Assembly: GCF_003854935.1 (NCBI RefSeq)
Contig: NZ_CP033969.1
Span: 3,038,001-3,102,000 of the forward strand
Reading direction: 5' to 3'
From: Cupriavidus pauculus
GTDB taxonomy: Bacteria; Pseudomonadota; Gammaproteobacteria; Burkholderiales; Burkholderiaceae
Length of the DNA: 64,000 nucleotides
Shown: positions 40,165-49,168 of the stretch, in pieces
Layout: every line of letters begins with the position of its first letter
How positions within the stretch are numbered: position 1 is the first letter of the stretch
Notes under the pieces: generated by a model
Seen by the model: the letters and a program-made list of their open reading frames with translations, nothing else
Told to the model about the DNA's origin: nothing
Databases searched by the model: none
Program-made: the position numbers and the translations under genes

Positions 40165-42270
40165 ATGACTGACACCACCGACCGCGCCAACAATCCCCTG
40201 CTGGATTTCTCCGATCTGCCGCGCTTTGCGGAGATCCGCCCCGAGCACATCGGCCCGGCGCTCGACGTGCTGCTGGCCCAGGCCCAGGCCGCCGTCGATC
40301 GCGCCGAAGACTCGGCCACCCCGGCCACCTGGCTGACCGCCGTGGAAGCGCTGGAAGCGGCCACCGAGCCGCTGGGCCGCGCCTGGGGCGTGGTGGGCCA
40401 CCTGAGCGCCGTGGCGGACACGCCCGAGCTGCGCAAGGCACACGCCGACAATCTGCCGCGCATGACCGAGTTCTGGTCGTCGCTGGGCCAGAGCCTGGCC
40501 CTGTACGAAAAGTACAAGGCCGTGGCCGCCGGGCCCGAGTTTGCCGGGCTGTCCCCGGCCCGCAAGCAACTGCTGGAAAACGAGCTGCGCGGCTTCCGCC
40601 TGGGTGGCGCCGAGCTGCCCGAGGACAGCAAGCCGCGCTTTGCCGAGATCCAGGAGCAGCAGGCGCAGTTGTCCAAGGCGTTCTCGGACCACGTGCTCGA
40701 CGCCACCAACGCCTACGCGCTCTATGTCGAGGACGAGGCGCGCCTGGCCGGCATCCCGGCCGACGCCCAGGAAGCCGCCCGGCTGGCCGCCGAAAAGGAC
40801 GGCAAGGCCGGCTGGAAGTTCACGCTGCACTTCCCGTCGTACTTCCCGGTGCTGCAGTACGCCGACGACCGCGCGCTGCGCCAGACCATGTACGAGGCCA
40901 GCGTCACGCGCGCGTCTGAACTGGGTCCGCAGTACAACAACGGCCAGGCCGACTGGGACAACACGGCCAACATGCGCGAGCAGCTGACGCTGCGCCGGGA
41001 AGAGGCGCGGATGCTTGGCTACGACAACTACGGCGAAGTGTCGCTGGTGCCCAAGATGGCCGAATCGCCGGCCGACGTGCTCAAGTTCCTGGACGAACTC
41101 GCCGTCAAGGCCCGCCCCTACGCCGAGGCCGACTGGAAGGAACTGCGCGCGTTCGCGGCCGCCGAGCTGGGCCTGGACGAGATCGCGCCGTGGGACGTGG
41201 CCTATGCGTCCGAGAAGCTGCGCCAGAAGCGCTACGCGTTCTCCGACGACGAGGTGAAGCAGTACTTTCAGGAGCCCAAGGTGCTGGAGGGGTTGTTCGG
41301 TGTGGTCGAGAAGCTGTTCTCGGTCAGCATCCAGCCGGACCAGGCCCAGACCTGGCACAAGGACGTGCGGTTCTTCCGCGTGGTGTCGCCGCAGGGCGCG
41401 CTGCTGGCCCAGTTCTACATCGACCTGTACGCCCGCGAAGGCAAGCGCGGCGGCGCCTGGATGGACGACGCCCGCGGCCGCAAGGAGCGCGACAACGGCA
41501 CGGTGCAGACGCCGGTGGCCTACCTGACCTGCAACTTCACGGCGCCCGTGGGCGGCAAGCCGGCGCTGTTCACGCATGACGAAGTCATCACGTTGTTCCA
41601 CGAGTTCGGCCACGGGCTGCACCACATGCTGACGCAGGTGGGCGACCTTGGCGTCTCCGGCATCAACGGCGTGGAATGGGATGCCGTGGAGCTGCCCTCG
41701 CAGTTCATGGAGAACTTCTGCTGGGAGTACGAGGTGCTGGCCACGATGACGGCCCACGTCGACACCGGCGAGCCGCTGCCGCGCGTGCTGTTCGACCGCA
41801 TGCTGGCAGCCAAGAACTTCCAGAACGGCATGATGACGCTGCGCCAGATCGTGTTCTCGTCGTTCGACATGCACCTGCACACCGACTACGACCCGCAGGG
41901 CGACGTGTCGGTGCTGGAGCTGTCGCGCCAGATCAACGACAGCAAGCACGTGGTGCCGCAGTCGCCGCTGTCGCGCTGGCCGAACACGTTCAGCCACATC
42001 TTTGCGGGCGGCTACGCGGCCGGCTACTACAGCTACAAGTGGGCCGAGGTGCTGTCCGCCGACGTCTATGCCGCGTTCGAGGAAGCGGGCCAGCTCTCGG
42101 GCAGCGTGCTCGATGGCGAGGTGGGCGAGCGCTACCGCCGCGAAATCCTGTCGGTGGGCGGCAGCCGGCCGGCCATGGAATCGTTCGTGGCGTTCCGCGG
42201 CCGCGCGCCGCAGATCGACGCGCTGCTGCGGCACGGCGGCATGGCGGAAACGGCAGCCGCCGCGGCCTGA
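40165..42270 (+). CDS. prlC: Oligopeptidase A (M3 metallopeptidase)
   Basis: A 701-residue M3-family zinc peptidase that degrades cytoplasmic oligopeptides, including signal peptides. The zinc motif HEFGH is at residues 479-483 (TLFHEFGHGLHHML) with the downstream Glu ligand in GVEWDAVELPSQFMENF. The start at 40165 (MTDTTDRANNPLLDF) is the normal one; an upstream start in the same frame adds a non-conserved 20 residues. It is followed by a small gene 27 bp downstream on the same strand. Confidence 0.95.
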   Translation: MTDTTDRANNPLLDFSDLPRFAEIRPEHIGPALDVLLAQAQAAVDRAEDSATPATWLTAVEALEAATEPLGRAWGVVGHLSAVADTPELRKAHADNLPRMTEFWSSLGQSLALYEKYKAVAAGPEFAGLSPARKQLLENELRGFRLGGAELPEDSKPRFAEIQEQQAQLSKAFSDHVLDATNAYALYVEDEARLAGIPADAQEAARLAAEKDGKAGWKFTLHFPSYFPVLQYADDRALRQTMYEASVTRASELGPQYNNGQADWDNTANMREQLTLRREEARMLGYDNYGEVSLVPKMAESPADVLKFLDELAVKARPYAEADWKELRAFAAAELGLDEIAPWDVAYASEKLRQKRYAFSDDEVKQYFQEPKVLEGLFGVVEKLFSVSIQPDQAQTWHKDVRFFRVVSPQGALLAQFYIDLYAREGKRGGAWMDDARGRKERDNGTVQTPVAYLTCNFTAPVGGKPALFTHDEVITLFHEFGHGLHHMLTQVGDLGVSGINGVEWDAVELPSQFMENFCWEYEVLATMTAHVDTGEPLPRVLFDRMLAAKNFQNGMMTLRQIVFSSFDMHLHTDYDPQGDVSVLELSRQINDSKHVVPQSPLSRWPNTFSHIFAGGYAAGYYSYKWAEVLSADVYAAFEEAGQLSGSVLDGEVGERYRREILSVGGSRPAMESFVAFRGRAPQIDALLRHGGMAETAAAAA

Positions 42271-42297
42271 CCGCCCTGCCCCGCGCGCGCCCGGCCC

Positions 42298-42723
42298 ATG
42301 GACTCCGCGATCCCGATCCGCACGGAGTGTCCGCCGGGCGCCTGCGACTGCCGGCGCGAACTGCTGCTGGACGACCCGGCCGCCGACCGCCGCATCCTGA
42401 TGCTGACCCAGCACGAGGAAAAGCGGCTCGTCGCGCGGCTGGAGGCCATCGAGACCCTGGCCGACCTGCGCCGGATGCAGGACCGGATGCGCGTGCAGCT
42501 TGGCATCGTCGTGACGATCACGCCGAGCGACAACGAGGTGCGCACGGTCAAGGGCTTCGACATCGACGTGGCCGACCAGCCGGGCCTGTGCCGCAAGACG
42601 CGCGCGGCCATCCCGGCCGCCATCCGGCGCTGCATGAAAACCCAACCGCAGATCGCCTTCGACCTGCTGAACGAGCGCGACCTGCTTGGTGGCCTGTTCG
42701 GCCAACCACCCTCACAAGAATAA
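42298..42723 (+). CDS. Conserved-looking small protein, function unknown
   Basis: A 141-residue protein I do not recognise. The N-terminus has three closely spaced cysteines (residues 11, 16 and 18, in ECPPGACDC), followed by DDPAADRRILMLTQHEEKRL and a predicted alpha-helical middle, then VVTITPSDNEVRTVKGFD as a beta-rich segment and a helical C-terminus. It has no signal peptide or transmembrane helix. It is packed between prlC (27 bp) and xth (6 bp), so it is very likely part of one transcript. The Cys cluster could bind a metal. Confidence 0.65.
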   Translation: MDSAIPIRTECPPGACDCRRELLLDDPAADRRILMLTQHEEKRLVARLEAIETLADLRRMQDRMRVQLGIVVTITPSDNEVRTVKGFDIDVADQPGLCRKTRAAIPAAIRRCMKTQPQIAFDLLNERDLLGGLFGQPPSQE

Positions 42724-42729
42724 CGACCG

Positions 42730-43527
42730 ATGAGAATCGCGAGCTGGAACGTCAACTCCCTGAAGGTGCGCCTGCCGCAGGTGCTGCAATGGCTGGCCGC
42801 GCAGGACGCCGCGGGCACGCCCGTCGACGCGCTGTGCCTGCAGGAACTGAAGCTGCCCGACGACAAGTACCCGCTGGCCGAGCTGGAAGCGGCCGGCTTC
42901 CACAGCATCTACACGGGCCAGAAGACGTACAACGGCGTGGCCATCGTCGCGCGCGACAGCACCATGCCGGCGCCGACCGACGTGGTGCGCAACATCCCCG
43001 GCTACGAGGACACCCAGCAGCGCGTGGTGGCCGGCACCTACGGCGACGTGCGGCTGATCAGCGCGTATTTTCCGAACGGCCAGGCGCTCGATTCGGACAA
43101 GTTCGTCTACAAGCTCGACTGGCTCAAGGCCATGACCGACTGGCTGCGCGCCGAGATGATCAAATACCCCAGGCTGGCGCTGCTGGGCGACTTCAACATC
43201 GCGCCCGAAGACCGCGACGTGCACGACCCGGCCAAGTGGGAGGGCCAGAACCTGGTCTCGCCGCCCGAGCGCGACGCGTTCAAGGCGCTGATCGCGATGG
43301 GGCTGGTCGATTCGTTCCGCATGTTCGAACAGCCCGAGAAGACGTTCTCGTGGTGGGACTACCGGATGATGGGCTTCCGCCGCAACGCGGGCCTGCGCAT
43401 CGACCACATCCTGCTGTCGCCGGCGCTGGCCGAGCACTGCACGACCTGCCTGATCGACAAGGAACCGCGCCGCTGGGAGCAGCCGTCCGACCACACCCCG
43501 GTCGTCGCCACGCTCCAGCTCGCCTGA
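42730..43527 (+). CDS. xth: Exodeoxyribonuclease III
   Basis: A 265-residue AP endonuclease/3'-5' exonuclease of the Xth family, acting in base excision repair. Catalytic segments visible are RIASWNVNSLKVRL, CLQELKLPDDKYP with the metal Glu, LLGDFNIAPEDRDVHDP, and the C-terminal RIDHILLSPAL and PSDHTPVVATL with the catalytic Asp-His. It starts 6 bp after the small unknown gene and ends 4 bp before the SulP gene, suggesting an operon. Confidence 0.95.
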   Translation: MRIASWNVNSLKVRLPQVLQWLAAQDAAGTPVDALCLQELKLPDDKYPLAELEAAGFHSIYTGQKTYNGVAIVARDSTMPAPTDVVRNIPGYEDTQQRVVAGTYGDVRLISAYFPNGQALDSDKFVYKLDWLKAMTDWLRAEMIKYPRLALLGDFNIAPEDRDVHDPAKWEGQNLVSPPERDAFKALIAMGLVDSFRMFEQPEKTFSWWDYRMMGFRRNAGLRIDHILLSPALAEHCTTCLIDKEPRRWEQPSDHTPVVATLQLA

Positions 43528-43531
43528 GCCG

Positions 43532-45379
43532 ATGAGCGCCGTCCGCGCCAACGCCGCCGCCACCCCTGCCCTGCACCGCTGGTTCCCGTGGCTGGCGCGC
43601 GTGACGCCGCTGACGCTGCGCGCGGACCTGATCGCCGGGCTGCTGGGCGCGGTGCTGGTGCTGCCGCAGGGCGTGGCGTTCGCCACGCTGGCCGGCCTGC
43701 CACCGCAGTACGGCATCTACACGGCCGTGGTGCCGTGCATCGTCGCCGCGCTGTTCGGATCGAGCTGGCACGTGATGTCGGGGCCGACCAACGCCAATTC
43801 GCTGGCGCTGTTCGCGATGCTCAGCCCGGTGGCGTTCGCGGGCAGTCCGGCCTATATCGCGCTGGCGCTGGCCGTGACGATGCTGGTGGGCATCCTGCAA
43901 CTGGCGGTGGGCGCGCTGCGGCTGGGGTCGCTGGCAAACTTCATCTCGCCGTCGGTGCTGCTGGGCTTCACGTGCGGGGCGGCCACGCTGATCGGGCTCT
44001 ACGCGCTCAAGGACCTGTTCGGGCTGGCCGTGCCCACCGGCACCAGCGCGTTCGGCGTGGTGCGCTATCTGGCGGAGAACGTCGACACAATCAACGTCGG
44101 CGCGGTGATCGTCGGCGCCGTGACGCTGGCCGCGACCGTCGCGGTCAAGCGGATGTCACGCAAGCTGCCGTTCATGCTGCTGGGCCTGCTGGCCGGCTAT
44201 GGCGTGGCGATGCTGCTGAACCATGGCGGCTGGCTGGGCGGCAACGCCGGGCACGTCGACGTGGTGGGGCCGATCCCGTCGGCCATCCCGCCGTTCCACC
44301 TGCCGGACATCAACTGGCGCACCGTGCCGGACCTGCTGGGCATTGCCGCCGCGCTGACCATCGTCGCGCTGGGCCAGTCGATTTCGATCGCCAAAGCCGT
44401 GGCGCTGCGGTCCGGCCAGCACGTGGACGCCAACCGCGAGTTCATCGGCCAGGGGCTGTCGAACATCGCCGGCGGGCTGTTTTCGAGCTACATCTCGTGC
44501 GGGTCGCTGAACCGGTCGATGCCGAACTTCGAGGCCGGCGCGCGGACGCCGCTGGCCAGCGTGTTCTCGGCGCTGCTGCTGGTGGCGCTGGTCACCGTCA
44601 GCGCGCCGCTGCTGGCCCAGATTCCGCTGGCCGCCATCGCCGCCATGCTGCTGCTCGTGGCGTGGGGCCTGTTCGACTTCCAGCGGCTGCGGCGGATAGC
44701 GCGGCTGTCGCGCACCGAGTTCGCCATCGCGGTTGGCACGTTCGTCGCCACGCTGGTCATCCGGCTGGAAATGGCGGTGCTGCTCGGCACGATCCTGTCT
44801 CTGGTGGCCTACCTGTACCGCACGTCGCGCCCGGCCGTGCGCAGCCTGGTGCCGGACGCCGACGACCCGGGCCGGCGCTTTACGCCACTGGACGAACTAC
44901 GACGTCCGCAGCCCGAATGCCCGCAGCTCAAGCTGCTGCGCATGGAAGGCGCGATCTACTTTGGCGCCGTGCAGTACGTGACCGATCGCCTGCACGGGCT
45001 GCGCACCGGCGATGCCGGGCAGAAACACCTGCTGGCGATGACCAAGAGCATGAACTTCATCGACCTGGCGGGCGCGGAAATGTGGGAGGCGGAACTGACC
45101 GAACGCCGCGCGGCGGGCGGCGACCTCTACTTCCACCGGCCGCGCACGCAGGTGCTGGAGACCTGGGAGCAGACCGGCTTTACCGACAAGCTCGGCCGCG
45201 ACCATGTCTTTCCGACCAAGCGGCAGGCACTGCACACGATCATCGCGCGGCTGTCGCCCGAGATCTGCGCCCAGTGCCAGGTGCGCATCTTCGAGGAATG
45301 CGCGCAGCAGCCGGGCGGCCCGCACTACGCGCCGGCCCCGGACAAGGCCAGCCAGCCGGCACCCGTGCAGCGTGCCTGA
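43532..45379 (+). CDS. SulP-family inorganic anion transporter with STAS domain
   Basis: A 615-residue SulP/SLC26-type membrane protein. About twelve hydrophobic helices begin with LIAGLLGAVLVLPQGVAFATLAG, the conserved sulfate-transporter signature GLPPQYGIYTAVVPCIVAALFGSS (read near 67-90) follows, and the cytoplasmic C-terminus from about residue 455 is a STAS domain. The family moves sulfate, bicarbonate or dicarboxylates, and the specific anion here is unknown. It starts 4 bp after xth. Confidence 0.88.
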   Translation: MSAVRANAAATPALHRWFPWLARVTPLTLRADLIAGLLGAVLVLPQGVAFATLAGLPPQYGIYTAVVPCIVAALFGSSWHVMSGPTNANSLALFAMLSPVAFAGSPAYIALALAVTMLVGILQLAVGALRLGSLANFISPSVLLGFTCGAATLIGLYALKDLFGLAVPTGTSAFGVVRYLAENVDTINVGAVIVGAVTLAATVAVKRMSRKLPFMLLGLLAGYGVAMLLNHGGWLGGNAGHVDVVGPIPSAIPPFHLPDINWRTVPDLLGIAAALTIVALGQSISIAKAVALRSGQHVDANREFIGQGLSNIAGGLFSSYISCGSLNRSMPNFEAGARTPLASVFSALLLVALVTVSAPLLAQIPLAAIAAMLLLVAWGLFDFQRLRRIARLSRTEFAIAVGTFVATLVIRLEMAVLLGTILSLVAYLYRTSRPAVRSLVPDADDPGRRFTPLDELRRPQPECPQLKLLRMEGAIYFGAVQYVTDRLHGLRTGDAGQKHLLAMTKSMNFIDLAGAEMWEAELTERRAAGGDLYFHRPRTQVLETWEQTGFTDKLGRDHVFPTKRQALHTIIARLSPEICAQCQVRIFEECAQQPGGPHYAPAPDKASQPAPVQRA

Positions 45380-45562
45380 ATGGCAAAGCCTGCCGATGGC
45401 CGGCGTCGTCGACGCGGTCGGACCTTGAAAAAACTGCAAGAAAAACAGCAAGAGACAGCTTGAAAGGATGCGCCGGGGAATCCGGGCACCTGGCGCGCCG
45501 GCCGGCCCGCGGTGAAGCGGAACCGAAGCCGGCGGCGGAGGGTTGTTACCGTCGGTCGGTCT

Positions 45563-45829
45563 TCAGACCGGCGCCACGTGCGCGCGCTTGACCACGACCG
45601 GCTGGGGCACGCCCTGCTCGATCAGCACCACGGCCGCGCGTTCGATCGTGTCACGACCGGCGCGGAACGCCTCTTCCAGCGACAACACCTGGTCGGCACT
45701 GAAGCCTTCCCAAAGCGCTTCGCGTGTTACCACGCATGTCACTTGCTCGCCATCGACAAGCGCGTGGAACAGCAAACCCTCGTTGTTGATGTCGTAGCGG
45801 TCTTGCTCCTGGAATTTGATTTCCATCAT
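45563..45829 (-). CDS. DUF1488 family protein
   Basis: An 88-residue small cytoplasmic protein starting MMEIKFQEQDRYD, with VDGEQVTCVVTREALWE and EAFRAGRDTIERAA segments typical of DUF1488, a family of unknown function. CATATGGAGGG gives a good ribosome binding site for ATG 45829 (a second ATG follows directly). It is convergent with the SulP gene. I have no basis for a function. Confidence 0.8.
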   Translation of the reverse strand: MMEIKFQEQDRYDINNEGLLFHALVDGEQVTCVVTREALWEGFSADQVLSLEEAFRAGRDTIERAAVVLIEQGVPQPVVVKRAHVAPV

Positions 45830-46117
45830 CACAGCCCTCCATATGCAAGTGGAAAAGAATCCTAACATGGCTTTGCGGAAATCGTCTTCGATCCCCTGCA
45901 CTGCGCAGGCAGAATGCGATTCGTCTCAATGACCGGTGGCGGGTACGGCAAGTTCCATCGACGTGCGTCGCGATGGGTCGGTTCACACCGTCGCCTGTCG
46001 GTCGATCGCCGAGCATCGCATGCGCGTGTGTCAGCGCGATGTGCCATGGTGCCGGACGCGCGCGACGCGGCCGGTGCGCGCGTCCGGCACCATTCATGCG
46101 GGCGCCGCATGAAACGT
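45830..46117. other. Intergenic region before tRNA-Lys
   Basis: About 290 bp separating the DUF1488 gene from the tRNA promoter. I find no gene, hairpin terminator or clear promoter for the DUF1488 gene. Confidence 0.4.
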
Positions 46118-46145
46118 TTGACAAAGCCAGAAATGCTGCTAGAAT
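46118..46145 (+). promoter_or_regulatory. Promoter of tRNA-Lys copy 1
   Basis: TTGACA (46118-46123), 16-bp spacer and TAGAAT (46140-46145), 13 bp before the tRNA. Confidence 0.75.
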
Positions 46146-46158
46146 CTCGGTCTTCGTC

Positions 46159-46234
46159 GGGGCGTTAGCTCAGTTGGTAGAGCAGCGGACTCTTAATCCG
46201 TAGGTCGAGTGTTCGAGTCACTCACGCCCCACCA
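46159..46234 (+). tRNA. tRNA-Lys (anticodon CTT), copy 1
   Basis: A 76-nt cloverleaf with encoded CCA: acceptor GGGGCGT / ACGCCCC, anticodon stem GCGGA / TCCGT around loop CTCTTAA. Identical in sequence to the tRNA at 48832-48907. Confidence 0.96.
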
Positions 46235-46242
46235 GACACCAG

Positions 46243-46275
46243 AAAGGCCGGAAGCAGCAATGCTTCCGGCCTTTT
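46243..46275 (+). terminator. Terminator after tRNA-Lys copy 1
   Basis: A 14-bp stem, AAAGGCCGGAAGCA / TGCTTCCGGCCTTT, with GCAA loop and following T-run; the complementary A-run also allows action on the minus strand for the convergent deaminase gene. Confidence 0.88.
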
Positions 46276-46311
46276 GCTTTTCCACGATTGCCGCGATTGT
46301 CGGTGCCCCGC

Positions 46312-47697
46312 TCAGCCCGCCAGCGACGTCTCGAACAGCGTGCGGGCCAGGCGGCGATGATCGGCCAGCACGTTCGGCAGGTCCACCGTCAGCAGGCGCC
46401 CGTCGCGCACCACCACGCGGCCGTTGATGATGCTGGTCGACACATTGGCCGGCGTGCAGAACACCAGCGCCGCCACCGGGTCGTGGCCGGCGCCCGCGTA
46501 GCCCACCGCGGACATGTCGAACGAGACGATGTCGGCCGACATGCCCGGCGCCAGCGCGCCGATATCGTCGCGGTTCAGCACCCGGGCCCCGCCCAGCGTG
46601 GCGATCTCCAGGGCCTCGCGCGCGCTCATCGCGGCCGGGCCAAAGCCCACGCGCTGCAGCAGCATGGCCTGCCGCGCCTCGCCCAGCATGTGCGCGCCAT
46701 CGTTCGATGCGCTGCCATCCACGCCCAACCCCACCGGCACCCCGGCGTCGCGCATGCGGCGGACCGGCGCGATGCCGGACGCCAGCCGCATGTTCGAGCA
46801 CGGGCAGTGCGCCACGCCCGTACCGGTGCGCGCGAACAGCGCCAGCCCTTCGTCGTCCAGCTTCACGCAGTGCGCGTGCCAGACGTCGTGCCCCACCCAG
46901 CCCAGGTCCTCGGCATACTGCGCCGGCGTCATGCCGAACTTCTCGCGCGAGTAGGCGATGTCGTTGTCGTTCTCGGCCAGATGGGTGTGCAGCGACACGC
47001 CGTAGTGCCGCGCCATCGTCGCCGATTCGCGCATGAGGTCGCGCGACACCGAGAACGGCGAGCACGGCGCCAGCACCACGCGCAGCATGGCGTGCCGCGA
47101 CGCGTCGTGGTACTGCTCCACCAGCCGCTGGCTGTCGCGCAGGATGTCGGCCTCGCGCTCGACCACGACGTCGGGCGGCAGGCCACCCTGGCTGCGGCCC
47201 ACGCTCATCGACCCGCGCGCCGCGTGAAAGCGCATGCCGATCTCGTGCGCGGCGCCGATCGAATCGTCGAGCCGCGACCCGTTCGGATACAGGTACAGGT
47301 GGTCGCTCGTGGTCGTGCAGCCGGACAGCATCAGCTCGGCCATCGCGGTCTGGGTGGACACGCGGATCATCTCCGGCGTCAGGTGCGACCAGATCATGTA
47401 CAGGTTGGTCAGCCAGCCGAACAGCTCGGCGTCCTGCGCCGCCGGCACGGCGCGCGTCAGGCTCTGGTACATGTGGTGGTGCGTATTGACCAGGCCGGGC
47501 ATCACCACGTGGCCGTGCATGTCGGCCACCTCGGCGCGACCCTCGTCGATCATGCGGCGATAGGTCTCGGGCAGGTCCGCCGTGGCGCCGACCCATTCGA
47601 TGGCCGGGCCGTTGGCGACGAGCGCGCCGTCGGCGATCTCGCGGCGCTGGGCGTCCATGGTGACCAGTACGTCGGCGTGCTTCAGGATCAGGGTCAT
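46312..47697 (-). CDS. Amidohydrolase, 8-oxoguanine deaminase / hydroxyatrazine-hydrolase-like
   Basis: A 461-residue amidohydrolase of the TrzN/AtzB/8-oxoguanine deaminase group. The metal-binding motifs are NTHHHMYQ near residue 68, HTHLAEND, HAHCVKLDDEG and VDGSASND. It probably deaminates an oxidised or substituted purine; the similarity to hydroxydechloroatrazine ethylaminohydrolase annotations is by family and substrate is unproven. The ATG at 47697 (MTLILKHADVLVTMDA) is preferred over a GC-rich upstream extension. It lies 108 bp downstream of a LysR gene on the same strand. Confidence 0.85.
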   Translation of the reverse strand: MTLILKHADVLVTMDAQRREIADGALVANGPAIEWVGATADLPETYRRMIDEGRAEVADMHGHVVMPGLVNTHHHMYQSLTRAVPAAQDAELFGWLTNLYMIWSHLTPEMIRVSTQTAMAELMLSGCTTTSDHLYLYPNGSRLDDSIGAAHEIGMRFHAARGSMSVGRSQGGLPPDVVVEREADILRDSQRLVEQYHDASRHAMLRVVLAPCSPFSVSRDLMRESATMARHYGVSLHTHLAENDNDIAYSREKFGMTPAQYAEDLGWVGHDVWHAHCVKLDDEGLALFARTGTGVAHCPCSNMRLASGIAPVRRMRDAGVPVGLGVDGSASNDGAHMLGEARQAMLLQRVGFGPAAMSAREALEIATLGGARVLNRDDIGALAPGMSADIVSFDMSAVGYAGAGHDPVAALVFCTPANVSTSIINGRVVVRDGRLLTVDLPNVLADHRRLARTLFETSLAG

Positions 47698-47731
47698 GGG
47701 ATGTCGGGGTCGGTGGTGGTCAACGCCCCGG

Positions 47732-47761
47732 AGTCTACGCAGCCCGGCCGGCTGCGCCCAA
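47732..47761 (-). promoter_or_regulatory. Promoter of the deaminase gene
   Basis: On the minus strand TTGGGC (47761-47756), an 18-bp spacer and TAGACT (47737-47732), 34 bp before the ATG. The hexamers are moderate, so regulation by an activator is plausible. Confidence 0.45.
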
Positions 47762-47780
47762 GCGCAGAATTTCGCGCGGC

Positions 47781-47801
47781 CTGTCCACAAATTGTGGACA
47801 G
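47781..47801. promoter_or_regulatory. Palindromic operator upstream of the deaminase promoter
   Basis: A perfect inverted repeat with 10-base arms CTGTCCACAA and TTGTGGACAG around a single A, between the LysR stop codon and the -35 element. It has an LTTR-like T-N11-A core and lies 19 bp upstream of the promoter, so it is a likely activator site for the LysR protein encoded just beside it. No T-run, so not a terminator. Confidence 0.55.
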
Positions 47802-47805
47802 CGCC

Positions 47806-48705
47806 CTAGCGGGACAGTGCCTGCAGCGTGTCGGCCATGGCGTCGGCCATCAGGCTGGCGGCCGGCGTCAGCGGGCTGTGCGCGCGGGCCACGAGCCGCA
47901 GCGTCTGGCGCTGCAGGTCGTCGTCGCGCAGCGGCACGAACACCACGGCGCCGCGCGCGCGTTCCTCCATGACGTCGAGCGGATTGAGCAGCGCCACGCC
48001 GGCGCCGGTGGCCACCAGCCGCTGGATCAGCACCACCGACGTCGACTCGACAATCGGCACCACGGCGGTCGACTGGCGCGCGAAACCATCGTCCACCAGC
48101 GCGCGGATCGACAGCGACGGCGCCGGCAGGATCAGCGGATACCCCGCGCATTCGGCCAGCGTGGCCGACGCCTGCGCCGCCAGCGGATGCCCCGGCGCCA
48201 CCACCGCGCCAATCGACCACTCGCGGCTGGCCACCACGCGGAAGGCCGCCACCTCGGGCAGGTCGTAGCCCAGCCCCAGGTCCGCGTCGCCCTGCTCCAC
48301 CGCCTTGACGATGCCATCCACCGGCAAATCGGCCACGCGTACGACGATTCCCGGCTGATGCTGGCGGAAATCGTGCACCAGCGACGGCATCAGCGCGCCG
48401 GCCAGCCCCGACGTGGTGGCAATGGTCACCATGCCGCGCCGGGCGCCCTTGATCTCGGCCACTCTCGCCAGCAGCCCCTGGTGCTCGCGCAGGGTCTGCC
48501 GCACATGGGCCAGCACGGCCTCGCCCAGCGGCGTCAGGTGCAGGCGCTGCTGGATGCGGTCGAACAACGGCGCGCCCAGTTCGGCCTCCAGTTCCAGGAT
48601 CTGGCGGTTGATGGCCGTCGGCGCCACGTGCAGGTGCTCGGCGGCGCGGCGGATGGACCCGCGCCGGACGACTTCATCGAAATAGCGGAGGACGCGCGCG
48701 TGCAT
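47806..48705 (-). CDS. LysR-family transcriptional regulator
   Basis: A 299-residue LTTR. The N-terminal winged helix MHARVLRYFDEVVRRGSIRRAAEHLHVAPTAINRQI is followed by a substrate-binding-like effector domain (from about residue 90, KGARRGMVTIATTSG). The stop is 5 bp from the palindrome. Its adjacent, co-oriented deaminase gene is the obvious target candidate, and the effector may be a purine. Effector and regulon are unknown. Confidence 0.87.
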   Translation of the reverse strand: MHARVLRYFDEVVRRGSIRRAAEHLHVAPTAINRQILELEAELGAPLFDRIQQRLHLTPLGEAVLAHVRQTLREHQGLLARVAEIKGARRGMVTIATTSGLAGALMPSLVHDFRQHQPGIVVRVADLPVDGIVKAVEQGDADLGLGYDLPEVAAFRVVASREWSIGAVVAPGHPLAAQASATLAECAGYPLILPAPSLSIRALVDDGFARQSTAVVPIVESTSVVLIQRLVATGAGVALLNPLDVMEERARGAVVFVPLRDDDLQRQTLRLVARAHSPLTPAASLMADAMADTLQALSR

Positions 48706-48789
48706 GGGCTGTCAGCGGGGAAGAGGCGTGTTCGGGCATCCGCGCATTGTACGGGTCGCAAAATCCTCAAAAAAATAGTGCGAAGGGGC

Positions 48790-48818
48790 TTGCGCGATAC
48801 TATTCGCGTTGCTAGAAT
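48790..48818 (+). promoter_or_regulatory. Promoter of tRNA-Lys copy 2
   Basis: TTGCGC (48790-48795), a 17-bp spacer and TAGAAT (48813-48818), 13 bp before the tRNA. The segment from the -10 to the tRNA differs from copy 1 at only two positions. Confidence 0.7.
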
Positions 48819-48831
48819 CTCGTTCTTCGTT

Positions 48832-48907
48832 GGGGCGTTAGCTCAGTTGGTAGAGCAGCGGACTCTTAATCCGTAGGTCGAGTGTTCGAGTCACTCACGC
48901 CCCACCA
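48832..48907 (+). tRNA. tRNA-Lys (anticodon CTT), copy 2
   Basis: Identical to the tRNA at 46159-46234 over all 76 nt, including CCA. The two copies are 2673 bp apart in the same orientation. Confidence 0.96.
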
Positions 48908-48918
48908 GCGAATTCCCG

Positions 48919-48950
48919 AAAGGCCCGAAGCCACCAGCTTCGGGCCTTTT
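48919..48950 (+). terminator. Terminator after tRNA-Lys copy 2
   Basis: A stem AAAGGCCCGAAGC / GCTTCGGGCCTTT with 5-base loop and T-run. Its sequence differs from the copy 1 terminator although the position and layout are the same. Confidence 0.88.
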
Positions 48951-49168
48951 GCATTTCCGCCATCTCCTTTCCTCTCCACGGCCGTGCCGCCGTACCGAGT
49001 GGTCATATGTCCACGGGTTCCTCCCTATACCCCGTCCCCGCCTTTCCGGGTTGAATGCATCTCGGCGCATATCATGGAACGTAGTTCCGTGATGCGGAAC
49101 CGATAGCCTGTCCCGCGACGGACGGGCAAGACAAGCAGCAACACGCGCAATACGTTGGGAGGCATCTC

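Noticed and set aside
46159-48907. Genomic island inserted at tRNA-Lys
   Set aside because: There is no integrase, no att-like 3' fragment of the tRNA, and base composition looks like the rest; two complete tRNAs point to duplication instead.
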